This document shows, piece by piece, positions 35,834 through 47,800 of a stretch of 64,000 nt of DNA. Origin of the DNA: Pseudoscleropodium purum (lineage: Eukaryota; Streptophyta; Bryopsida; Hypnales; Brachytheciaceae); contig OZ017797.1 in assembly GCA_963969395.1 (NCBI GenBank), positions 32,550,001-32,614,000 on the forward strand, written 5' to 3'. The position numbers were made by a program, and so were the translations under genes. Every line of letters begins with the position of its first letter. Within the stretch, counting starts at the first letter, position 1. Under the pieces are notes generated by a model. The model saw only the letters and a list, made by a program, of their open reading frames with translations. It ran no database searches and had not been told where the DNA came from.

Positions 35834-36208
35834 TACTATTGCATGTGACACTAATTTACCAAAGCCACACTATTTTGAATCACTGCTAGTTGAAATATTA
35901 CTATATGGTACCAATTTCCTCAACCACGACAAATTTGTGGTGACACTAGTTTTCTAGGTGAGGCAAAGGTCCCCCCCCCCCCCCCCCCCCCCAAACTAAG
36001 TGGACAAAATAATCAACATAATGGATTTGTCCTTACTATTACGTATGATACTAATTTACCAAAGCCACACTATTTTGAATCACTGCTTTTGGAAATATTA
36101 CTATATTGTATCAATTTCCTCAACACCACAAAATTTGTGGTGACACTAGTTTTCTACGTGATGAAGAATTCCTCCAAAACTAAAAGAACAAATCAACATA
36201 GTTACGAT
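35834..36208. repeat. Two-copy tandem repeat of about 190 bp, one copy with a poly-C expansion
   Basis: Copies start CTATT-C-T-TGA-ACTAATTTACC near 35834 and 36034 and share ACCAAAGCCACACTATTTTG, AATCACTGCT and AAATTTGTGGTGACACTAGT. Where copy 2 reads TTCCTCC, copy 1 has 22 C residues. Confidence 0.82.
35971..35992. repeat. Poly-C tract (22 C)
   Basis: Uninterrupted run of C in otherwise AT-rich DNA. Run length may be affected by sequencing or assembly. Confidence 0.85.
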
Positions 36209-36238
36209 GCCATGAGTAGTGTAATTTCCAAGGTCAAG

Positions 36239-36401
36239 TTAAGGTAACTGTGCCTATGGCAAGCAAAATGGGAGGGAGCCTATCTCAAGCATAATTATTC
36301 TAGTGATGCACGTTTCAAGAACTGGAATGTACACCATTAGTACAATTTTGCCTGTGATGGGTTGGCTCCCATTTGAACTGTCATAGGCAAAGTTATCTTA
36401 G
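36239..36401. mobile_element. Foldback element (MITE-like), about 163 bp
   Basis: Left end TTAAGGTAACTGTGCCTATG and reverse-complemented right end TAAGATAACTTTGCCTATGA match, and the similarity continues through AAATGGGAG-GAGCC, giving terminal inverted repeats of about 40 bp. No frame of note inside. Confidence 0.75.
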
Positions 36402-36899
36402 TCTTGTCTTCACAATTACCACTTCTGCCACACCACAAAATAAAATAAAATAAAACAAAACAAAATAAAAGACTACCGACACACAGCACTGGTACAGACA
36501 GACACTGCAGTTGGGTGCCATTGGCAGAATCACGTGCTGAGAGAGTTTCTTCAAGACTTCTTCAGTTTCAAATCCTGAAGCAATGATCCATGTGGCAATC
36601 TGATAACAGCCTTTATGCTTATGGTCTTAGTCGGTAAATGCAAAAGCAGTTACACATGACGTGTTGAGCTCAGTGGAAGTCCCGTTGGGGAAGACGATAG
36701 TAGAGTCTTAAGCAAACTGTGGAACTTGTTAATAATATCATATTAACTTAGTTTGCAAAAGGTGGGAGTTCCGTGGACACTATGTCCCTCATTTGAGGTG
36801 ATATAAATGCAACATTTCATGTGGAGCATCAACACTTAATCATTCACTATTGTTAGGAGCTTAATGTGGGTATCCACACATGGGCTTAGAATCAATTAT

Positions 36900-37575
36900 T
36901 GGTTTCAAGTGGCATCCATCGAAGGTAGTAGCAAGTGTCCACATGGTGTAACTAATTAGTAGAACTACTATTGTTGTTCTTAATATAGTATTCATTTCAA
37001 GTGGTTTCGAGATCAAAGTTCTTCTTTTTTGTCCTAAGTTGCAATAGCAACTTATCTAGTACACTTTGTAATAGAATTGAGGAGTGCACTCACTATCTAA
37101 GTTCACATAGCACATTGGTTTCAAGTTTGTGTTACCTCAAAGGTGTCATTTGTTGAAGGTAGTAGCAAGCGTCCATGTGGTGTAATTAATTAGTAGAACT
37201 ACTATCCTTCTTCTTTGTCCTAAGTTGCAATAGCAATGTGTCTATCACACTTTGTGACATAATTGGCAAGTGCACTTACTATCTAAGTTTGCATAGTATA
37301 GTTAACATCATTGTTCCAAAGTAGACATTTAATTGTGTTGGTCATGCCAATGGGATTTGAGTTCTTCTTTGTCTCAATTAAGCCCATGTGACATTATTTA
37401 ATAGTTAGCAACATCACTCCTAATAGACACTTTAATTGTGTTGTACTTGGGATTAGAATTATCCTTCTTTGACTCAATTCTCAATTAAGTCCATGTGGCA
37501 TAGTTAACATCATTCCTAATAGACACTTTAGTTGTGTTGATTTTAGGATTAGAGTTATTCTACACCTCAATTAGC
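36900..37575. repeat. Two adjacent tandem-repeat arrays
   Basis: First array: two units of about 233 bp (from about 36900 and 37133) sharing GAAGGTAGTAGCAAG, TTAGTAGAACTACTAT and GTCCTAAGTTGCAATAGCAA. Second array: three units of about 90-115 bp (from about 37315, 37415 and 37505) sharing TAGACA-TTTAATTGTGTTG and CTCAATTAAG-CCATGTG. Confidence 0.7.
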
Positions 37576-37753
37576 AACAAATTGGTTCCTCTTGGTTCCT
37601 CTCCTTAATAAGAGATAGTGATGCAAGCTATTGTTCCATTGATTTTACAAATTTTGACATAGTACACAAAGAAAAGTTACTCACTTACTCAACTAGTTGC
37701 TATTGTAAGTGAAGAGTTAAAATCTTAATTTCAAAGCACACAAAGGCTTTCCA

Positions 37754-37981
37754 ATGTCTTTTGTAAGTTTTTGTTCATTAAGAGTTGTTGCCTCTATTCA
37801 GATGGGCTGCAAAATGAGCAGGATGTGGCAGGGACCAACTTCCCCAAGAGAACCAGATCCAGACCAACATCGTTGCAACGGAACCAAAGCTAAACCATGT
37901 CCATATTGTGGAGGGACAGGAGGACCCGTGCCACCAGGTCCGGCTCCTAATCCGGCTCCTAATGAAAGAACACAAAGATGA
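37754..37981 (+). other. Small open frame with CPYCGGTGG motif, coding status uncertain
   Basis: A 75-codon frame inside a GC-richer island (37.8-37.98 kb). It has a CPYCGGTGG segment reminiscent of a DnaJ-type zinc knuckle half-site, followed by a Pro-rich tail (PVPPGPAPNPAPN). A later Met (MGCKMSRMW) is an alternative start. I do not recognise the protein; it may be a short peptide gene or the last exon of something eroded. Confidence 0.25.
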
Positions 37982-38884
37982 AGAATTCAAATCAAGCACT
38001 TGATGCCACCTTCAGTAGTACGATTACTGAACTTAACCTCTCAATACCCAAAAAATAAAGTAAAAAAACCAACTTAGTTTAGAATCTTATAGTCAATTAA
38101 AGTAGATTTCATAACATATTTTACCATCAAGAGTACCAAGTCCAATAGCAGAGTTTTGGAACAAGAGCCTTCTTCTGCAAGCCAACTTTGACACCCCTAG
38201 TATAGGACATGATTCATGCTGGTATACTTTACTACTTTGAAACTTCCTAAATGATTCATTTCAACTACTAAAGATATGAAAGTGGCCATTTCCTTCGATG
38301 GTTGGAACCGAAATCCTGAGTAAGAAGATTAAAATTTCTATGCAGCCAAGCTTGTTGATATCCTATAGATTGCATATGGACTTGACGGCTCTATAGGATT
38401 TGTAAATACTCACCTACGCTAGTTCAGAGGCTGGCAGTACAACAGATTCTAGTCTTCGTGATGATATGTTTGAGGCTACGGACGCTTCAACCCGTCACGG
38501 GACTAGCTTTTTAAATAAAGGGAGTTTCTTATTATGATTTACTACGTTGATTTAGAGGGTACATCATTTGGAAGTCTGTACCTGATCGGTTGTTGAGACA
38601 ACTTGACAGTCTCCGGGAATCTCCGAGCTTGATTGGCAGGATTTATCGTACACTCAATGATCAAAATGTTACAGAAATCATGAAACAATAATCCATGCAT
38701 CGAAATCTAAACTAAAAACTGAACCGTTTACAAGCCTTGTACTTGAGCATAATCGTTGGTGTACTCCAATTCCATTCGATTCAAGGGGAACAAGTCCTCA
38801 GACCCTTTCACTTTCAAGCAATTTTGTTAACATGGAGGGATCTTGGGAAAACATAGGCGAAATCTTACGGTTATGAAAAATTAC

Positions 38885-41800
38885 TTACACTTGGTCACCA
38901 GTAGGTGTCTGACTCTTGCTCTGAGACAAAGCTGTGACTACTGCTTCCAACCTGGCTATGAGGTCATCCGTGTCAATCCCTGCTACACCAGGAAAGAAAA
39001 AACTTTATCAAACCATACTTGCACAAAAGCAAGATACATGAACTAGAAAGGGTTACAACTATGCAAATCTTAGTTCACACCACTACACCACTGGTACGGC
39101 AAAGAAAGTCTAAATACAGCATTCCAAAAATTAGAATACTTCAAGAGCTTTTAGGCAACATCAAAGAGAGAATCTTCCCCAATGGTCATAGTGATCATCT
39201 AGAGCTTTCCGTCTTTACGATTGGGAGGCCGCCAAATGATCACTGTCACCATACGGAGAACTCCCTATGAATAATGGAAAGATCTATTTTATGATGTGTA
39301 AACATTCTAGAACAATCTACCGGTAATTTATAGCTAGCACAAAATAGAGGACCATCCACAGAAACATCAACTCCATATGAATCTACTAACTAACTTCTGG
39401 AAGGGGATAATGTGAATCACCTTGGGGAGCACTAACGAATTTTTCCTCATCAATAACATACAAATGGTCGTTTTCTCGAATAACGTTAATGTCGTCAATT
39501 TCTGCCGCCTCTTTAGTCAACACTTTCGTAGGATGGTTATTGAATTTCTCGTCTGCACCATTGGCACCTCATAAAATCAGTTCACCCTCTGAACTAGAAA
39601 TCTGGTCCACAATTATCAATTAAGATTCATTCGATGATTTCATCACAAAAAAATGTCGACTGAACATATTCACTACTGGAGGATGTAGAGTTCATAATCT
39701 AAGGTAGAGAGGATAGCAAGACCGTCAGGGACCTAAGCCCGTCTCCAATACTGACTCCAGTTACCCAACTGCAACTCATCTCTTCCAACAAACTTGGTAG
39801 GCCTTCAACTAGCAAGTTAAATGTCAGCGCAGTATGACGAATGTCTATGACCACTGATCTTAGCATGAAAAATGGGGCTGCCCACTATCCCTCCAACAAT
39901 GATCTACATGACCAATCAGTGTTTGATTGATTGCGTGAGAAATCAATTAATGCATTGAGAGAGAAAACAATTTGATCATACTCAAGAAGTTAGGCCCCAA
40001 GTGATCTCTCCAGTGAGCTCTATTTAGTGATCTCCCAATGAAAGCGCACTCCAACATAATAGTTAAAATGCTTAAAAGTATCCTCAACTGAAAAGAATGG
40101 TAAATTCTGGGAATCCACTTACTGGCAACTTTGAGGAGCTCTTTCATGGATTTGGGCAATACAATAACCTTCCCAACGCTTTTCACTTCTTCGTTCCAAG
40201 GGTGATGAGCATGGAGGATAACACGGATGCGAAGCCCTTCCTCTTTCAATGGCAAAATCTGATTTCTGTTTCTACTTTGAGGCCGCCGCAAGCCCCAGTT
40301 CGAGCCTAACTGCCGGTTTCCGGATTTCTGCCCCTGCAGGGTCATGAGGCGTCCCCGGGCCGATTGTTTCCTCATCAAACTGTGGATGGTCCTCTCACCC
40401 ACTCCTCCTCTGTTGATAGGACTTGACGGCGGTGATGGAGCAACCTCGTCTATCTGTGCACAGAAACAATTGTATCAACGCAGATACAAAGGCACAGAGG
40501 AGCCCTGCCTGTATGAGAGATTCATTGTCGCAACATGTAAGTACAGTAATTATTTACTTGTATTTTTCTTTTGCCTAATAGACCCATAAAAGATTAATTG
40601 TAGCAAACCAATTAGCAAAAAGTAGAGAGAATGAAATCGCTTAAGGTTTAAGAGTCAAGGGTAGTCCAGTCTTATGATTTGGACCCTACTAATGAAAGCT
40701 TCAACAATTCGTAACTTACAAAGAATCCAAGAAATTCAAACCTTGTTCCAGGGAGTTGAGAAGTCACCCGTTTACAATGCAAGTGCCATCAAAGCAAGTG
40801 ACTTAAAAGAAATGAGATAATTTAGTTCCAATTACAATTGACTCTAAATCTGACACCACGTAGGTGAAACACATATGGTAGTCTAACATCGTGATTAACC
40901 CTTAATTGACATTGCCATCCCCTCGTGCTTGGGTATGAAAGAACCAAGCATGTCGAGATCAGAGCTTGACCAATCTATACTTGTTTTCTTTCTCCTTGAG
41001 GAAGGAACATCCAATAAGCAATGGATTAACATTAAACTCACAATCTCTCTATGAGTTTGAGGGTTTGAATATAAAGAGGATCTTTGAGAGTGTTAGGTGA
41101 TTAGACTATACTCAATGCCTGTCAGCGGTGAGGGTGAAAGCAGGTTTGCTTGTTCAATGTCCCCTACTTGCCCAATAAATTGTGGTCATACACAACGTGC
41201 TATGCTACCCATCCTCTTCCCAAACTTCATTCTAACAGAAGATTCCCTACGCTGGGAAGATTCAAACTTCAACATTTCATAACTTTTCCATATGGTATCC
41301 AAATAATGCATATTCCAGTGAGTTGAAATCCTCTCAAACACAGGCGCACACACAAAAAGATCCATTATAATATGGAAACCAATCAAACAGCTGAAAAGCA
41401 CAAGAGTTGGTATCATACCTGAAACTCAACAGTGGAGCTTCCCTTTCTCGCCAGCCGAGTATTTGACTTCCCGGTGGCATTGGGGGTTTCCAAGGGTTGA
41501 TCATAACGGAAAGAGTCGTCACGGATGGGTTGGGCTTTTAAGAACGCAACAATTTCTGCGTGGCCATGCCTCTCAGCAAGCTCACAAGGCGAAGGGATGC
41601 CTTCATCCTCACTGGCCTTGAAGTGAGCGTACGCCCCACGGGACACCAGAAACTTCACCATCTCTAGGAGACCATCCGTGACGGCAATGTGGAGCGCATT
41701 CAGCCCTTCACTATCACTCACCCTGGAGAGTACCAGACAAGTGCATTAGTGCTTGCACTGAACTGCAGTAAAAATTGAGTTTCTGATTAAAAAAACTTTA

Positions 41801-44800
41801 AAGCAACTACGCAAGATTGCTTGGAATTTGTGACGTGCAACTCAACTAATCTACCACTTGTAAACTCTTTCTTGTTATACTTACCTCACTTTCTCTTAAT
41901 GTGTTGAGCAAATGGTTCCATATTATTTCATTTGATACTTTAAGGTTCCATTCTACATATAATGGCAATGTGGAGCGCATTCAGCACTTCACAATTGCTC
42001 ACCCTCGAGGGTAACAAAAAACCGCGTACATTAGTGCCTGCACTGAACAATTGCTTTTCTCATTGGAGTACAAATAAAACTATTAAGGTTTCGATTTGAA
42101 ACAGTAAAATAAAAAGAGCTTGCAAGATAGCCTGGAAATTGCAATGTGCAGCTTAACTAATTTACCACTTGAAAAATCATTTTTGTCGTAGTCGCGACAC
42201 TTCCTCTTCATACACTGATAAATTGTTTCCATATTCTTTGATTTCATACTTCAAGGTTTCTTCTAAAAATATGAAAGAAATGAGCAGGATATTTTTTTAA
42301 AGGGGTACAAGTTGAGAAAATGCTTCTGTATTCTTAGAAAACGTTTTCTCTCCGTGGGTCTTCCCATTATTACCTATTAATGTCTGCTCCATATTTGATA
42401 TAGTCGTCAATCAAGTCTCTGTTGTCATCCAGGACTGCTTGCCCAAGATATACCCCCATGTCTGCGTTTTTCAAGGTCGCCCCGTTGTCCGAGAGTATCC
42501 TCACAGTGGCTGTGTCGCGGGCGATGAGGGCCTCCAGCAATGGAACTTTCCCATCCACATCTACACGCAACCACATAAAATGTTCAGATATGTAAATGTT
42601 AATGTAATCAAACCAAAAAGGATTCCAGCACATCAAAGAATGCATTACTCGGATACCCTAAACCCTAAACCCAAATGTAACCCAAATGTAACCCCAATGT
42701 AACTGCTAAAAGGTTCAACTTTGATATGAAATCACCACAAGTTCTAATATTGAGGTGTACACACTTGAAATCACATATCTACTCATTGAGCAAGATTTTG
42801 GAGAGAAGGATTTAGGTAGATGTTGCAACTAAGAGTGATTGCCTTTCATGAAGATGAAAAAACGATTATCGTTTTCCCAACCCTAACATATTCAACTAAG
42901 ATGTAGCAAAGGATAAATCCATTCATGTAAAGCCTTTCATCCTTTTTTTGTTTGGTAACACATGACTAGTTGTTTGCGTAGCGATGTAATTATGTATGGG
43001 ATTATGAATGGCGTAATGATTTTAAGAGGGCATTATTACCATAGTTTATGTGCCATATGGTACATAATATAAAGTAATAACATTGAATAATAACCAGTGC
43101 CCAGTAGCTATGGATGCCATAGCCTATAAAACTATGGTAATATAGATAGCCTGTGTATGCTGCGGTTACAAAGCAACAAGTCCCAACATATGTGCATAAA
43201 AGTACATGAACTTTAGTTATATTTCTAATCCCATGACATATTAAAAATGTGAAACTAGCACATCAGTTTATTGTCATGTGTTAAGTCCTAGATTACCGTA
43301 ATAGTTCCACATAATGTCATTCATCATTAACCATAATAATAATGTAATTACCAGTAGTATATTTGAAAATAATCTCATTTCGTTATAGCATCATTTAGTT
43401 CGTACGATACTAGCTCATTGATCAAGTAAATTAAATGTTTGATGCCGAAGATATAACCGTGAAAGCACCATGAGAGTCCAGACATACCGCAACAGTTAGG
43501 GTCCGCTCCTTTCTCCAGAAGAAGCTTCACACACTCCTCATAACCTTTTGCCGAGGCAATAAGCTGGTCGCAGAAAAACCAATACAGATGTCAGAAAAAG
43601 TAGACAAAATTACCAGTACATCAGAATGCACCCCAACCTAATAAAATTATGTTCGTTCAGACCACTTCATTCGGACAGAATCAACCGAAATCGATGGATA
43701 CATGCTTGTCGAACTTGGGCCCTCATCCACAGTCCTTACCATTGGACAACAGCATATAAATCAAACTTCCACGAAGAAAGATTTGCAAAATCAACGAGAC
43801 TGATGATAAATATGGACCAAATGTAAGAAGACAAAAACTTCCCTAAACCAACGCATCTGGTGCTAATGCTTAACATGGAATGAAATGATCAAAGTGAAGA
43901 GTAGAAGAACATACAAGAGCTGTCCGGCCACAATAATCCGCCTTGTCTACATCCACCCCTTTATTCAACAGCTGCTGCATGAGCTCAAAGTTTCCTAACG
44001 CGGCCTGAGCACATAAGCTTGGATCGGAGAACTCGCTGCCTTCAGCAAGAAGAATCTCAATCTCTGAAGAGACCTCGTCAAATCGACGGTCTTCAGATTC
44101 TCTCAACCGCTGTCACACAATACAAGGGAGGCAGATTTCAATCATAAATTTAGATAAATTTGTTAAAAACTGCGTAAAGACACTTTTTCCTTTTCCTAAC
44201 TTATTACCCCATTCTACCTATACAACCTTCAAAATTTTATCACAACATGTGTTTCCAGCATGAGCATTAACCCTCAAGAGAGCCTAGTAGGAGAGGGACT
44301 GTACATCTGGAACTTTTGAGGCAAAACGAATTACAGCTTGTGAAGACCTCAAACATAAGATCTTCCTTTCTGCAAGTTTCCGTTTACTTCCCCTCTCTCA
44401 GTGAACTGATTCAAAGCCTTGCAGGAAAATCATGAAGCACCTAAGCTAGTCGCATCACTAAAGGATAGACAAAAATTTCGTTTCCAGCATACTTGAATTA
44501 ACTTCATCCATTTTATATAATTCACATAGTATGAAGCTCTTGAAAATGTTCATCATCCACTCATTGGATGACAACTCTCTTAGTGTTTAGACAGCCACCC
44601 ACTCCCATTCCCAATATCTTCGGTGACCATTGGCTTCACATATCATAGTGCGAAACAAAAAATGGTAAAGTGATCGAACCTGCAAGAGATTATCAACGAT
44701 CCTCTGACCGTCTTCCTTATATTGTTGCACGATATTCATGAACACAATGCGGTCAAGTCGCAAAAGCTGCGATAGTTTCCGACTACGCACTGTGAAAGGC

Positions 44801-47800
44801 TGCGGCATGTAACAAAGCACGCCAATTTCGCCAACAACATCGGTTGCAATGGCCGTCATTAAGATCTGTCACGGATGTTGCAACAACCCTTAGTATGACA
44901 GGAAACTCGATTTAAAGGGCAAAACCAAAAAGACATATAAGTTGGTGGAAAATAGGCGAGGGTTACTACGTACTTGTTCTGATCCTGCATCCTGCCTGTG
45001 TTTTATCACATCCTGCAACCAGTCAACCAGAAATGTTAGCAAACTGATTTGTAATGGTCACATGAAAACGACTACTCAAGTTAATTCAATTAATGCACCC
45101 TGCACTAACTTGCACAACTTTGGAATTAAGCAAAATTGTGAGGCACGCTAATATGGAAGTTTATATGTATCTAAATTTTTTAGATAGAATCAAAATAATT
45201 TGGTCTGCACTAATTTCAAACTATCTGAAATAGAGCAATGCTCATCCAACTTTCAGCTACCTCCATCCAACCTTCATCAACTTTCATCCATTTCTCATAT
45301 AAATCTCATCCACAAGTTCACACGAATTAGACCACATTCATCCAAAATTCATTGCATAAGTGTGGGCAGGGTCTAGCTATATTCAAACTCTCGCACAAAT
45401 TGAATTAACTTGATTAGCAAAAACTAGAATCTTCCTTGAACGAAGAAAAGAAATGCCACTCCAAGTGGAACCACCTCAAAAAGACAACAAATACCATAGA
45501 CTCTAGTAACATTAGATTGTTTCCAGAACTTTCAAACATCATAAAGAGAATCATCTGCATGATTCGAGGGAAAGTCTCCTTAGGCCTCCCAATGATACAA
45601 TTGGGAGGCCTAATTGATCAGTGTGACCATAAAAAGACCAGCTCATGAATCACAGAGAAAAAATGCCCAAAAGATCGTGAAATAGTCAAATTTCACTGAA
45701 ACCCTGTTGAATTGGAAACAAGCTCGCATCATGTGCATCTCTAACCGCTGCATTGAATGGCCAATATTCCTCTCCAGAACAAAATATTGTTACAAATCTT
45801 AACTAATGAACAATGCGAAAATACATGCAATAGCTTCCTTTATTCTGTCCTGATTTCAAGTGAGGAGAAGATCAACTTACAGCTGAGCCGTTCACAACAA
45901 TGTAAAACTCAGAGGGGGCCTCGTTAACCAGAATAATATCCTCGCGAGGAGGAAAGAACTCCGCCTTCATTTCCGATACCTTCACTCAATACCAAAATAT
46001 CCACCACTATTTGTTAGACACAGGGTCCAAAGTTACTTTTTATTAACAATGTATAAACAATCAAAACGTATTTCTCTACCAATGTAGTGATTAACCCCTA
46101 AATGCCATGCATGGCATACATGTCCCATTCAACACTTCATCCAACAATAAGAATTGCTAAACTCAAGAACAAATTGGCTTTATAATGGTGCTATTTGCAA
46201 CTGAAATGCATGCTCTTTTGAATTATGAAATTTCAAAATCAAAAGTATGTCCATATCTCTCTATTGAAGACTTTAAATACATTAGCCCTCGAGTGCTCAA
46301 ACTAAAAAATAAAGTCAAAGGATGACGTTTAGAAAAAATATAATATATCAATGGAAATAAAAAAGAATTCTCTATATGAATCAAAGACATAACTATCTTG
46401 AAGGAGTTACTACCATTTATTATGATGAGTGATTTATTTTTCTGATTCCAGTTTTGGCAAATCACATACTCAGATATAAAAAAAATAAAGAATAAAAAAC
46501 TCTCGTAAGATTTCAGAGTTAAATGCTACTAAATTCATTTCACAAAGTTCTAAGTTCATTGTATAAATATTTTTCTGATCATCATGCTTAACATCTTAAT
46601 TTCATATCAACTTCAAATAAAGTTGCCAAGGCCATATGCTCGAGCACACCTACGTTTTATCCAAGGCATTTAGGAGTTAGGAAGGATGAGCGCAATACCA
46701 GTTGACTACGGAAATTGAAAGAAGTTCCCCTGAAGAGGTAAACTTTCTCCAAGGTTTCAAGAAACAGGCATTGCGCAACAGATGAGCGAATGGCCTTTGG
46801 AAGGGTGGCGATTGTCCCTTCGTGTTGCAGGCTCTCTGTCTTGAACTTGAGCTGCACATGGGAGAGCATTTGCTCCTGAAGCTTGGGTGGCAAATGGTTC
46901 CTTGTAGCAAACTCCACCAATGCTTGCACCGAGTCACGCTTCAGATCGAACCCAATCAGATCAAAGCGTCATCACTCAATTTGAACATCAAATCCACATG
47001 ACTAGAATGCAACAAACATCTTGACCTCTCAATCTCGAGGAGATTTTTCACATGTACCCGGCAAATGAAGGACCGAGATTCCACAACCAACTTGATTGAT
47101 CATAATGTGAAATATAGAATTCAGACGGTGCCAAACTTCACATCAGCAGAATCACTGAAGAACATTGCACGTGATTTGACAAAAGTAATTAAAATTTGGA
47201 CAAATTAAAGTCTCCAAATGACTATCCCAAAAACCAGTTAGGCCCAATTTGGACCTCATCACTTCTTTAGTGCATTTAAGCGGGTCATATGCTAACTTCT
47301 TCAAATTTCTATATGTTTCTACCCGACAAGTACACTAGTCTTCACTGGTTCAGGTGATATATAATTTTTCACCACCGGAATTCTATTATTCACCGTATGA
47401 TCAATCAAACTGGATATCTTAAAACTAAGAAATCTTGGTCCATTAGAAGTGAAGATTAATATTCAAAGTAACTACTCACTGACTGGAAAGAGAGTTGGAA
47501 AGAGAGATAACGATCAGTGAGAGACTCACATAATGTCGAGTCCGTGCTGTGAGACGAGTGATGAGATTGGTCATATTTCCAATGATATACGCTGTCAACG
47601 CCAGGTTGAGTAACATGTAGAAGATGTCGTAGATCATTTCACCACGGTTAACAGGATGGAGATCACCGTAGCCCACGGTGGTCAGTGTGACGATGGACCA
47701 GTACATGCTCACCACATATCGCGTCCACAGTGACTCCTGCTCGAAATCGGGAAGCACGGCACCCAGCCACGTATCTGATTGTTTGCCTCTCGGGTGTCGC

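Larger units (their letters stand above)
33946..36899. other. AT-rich intergenic DNA without genes
   Basis: No recognisable protein. A 105-codon plus frame at 35640-35957 is AT-driven and overlaps a tandem repeat, so I do not call it a gene. Listed repeats: 35834-36208 and 36239-36401. Confidence 0.55.

Noticed and set aside
35640..35957. 105-codon plus-strand frame
   Set aside because: AT-driven and runs into a tandem repeat; no family resemblance.
39947..40402. 151-codon minus frame as a free-standing gene
   Set aside because: Its upstream part is exon 14 of the K+ channel (KHA start); the portion beyond 40123 is intron.
44268..44285. TTAACCCTCAAGAGA as a seventh end of the TTAA element family
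   Set aside because: Only the first seven bases match; none of the internal blocks of the family follow.
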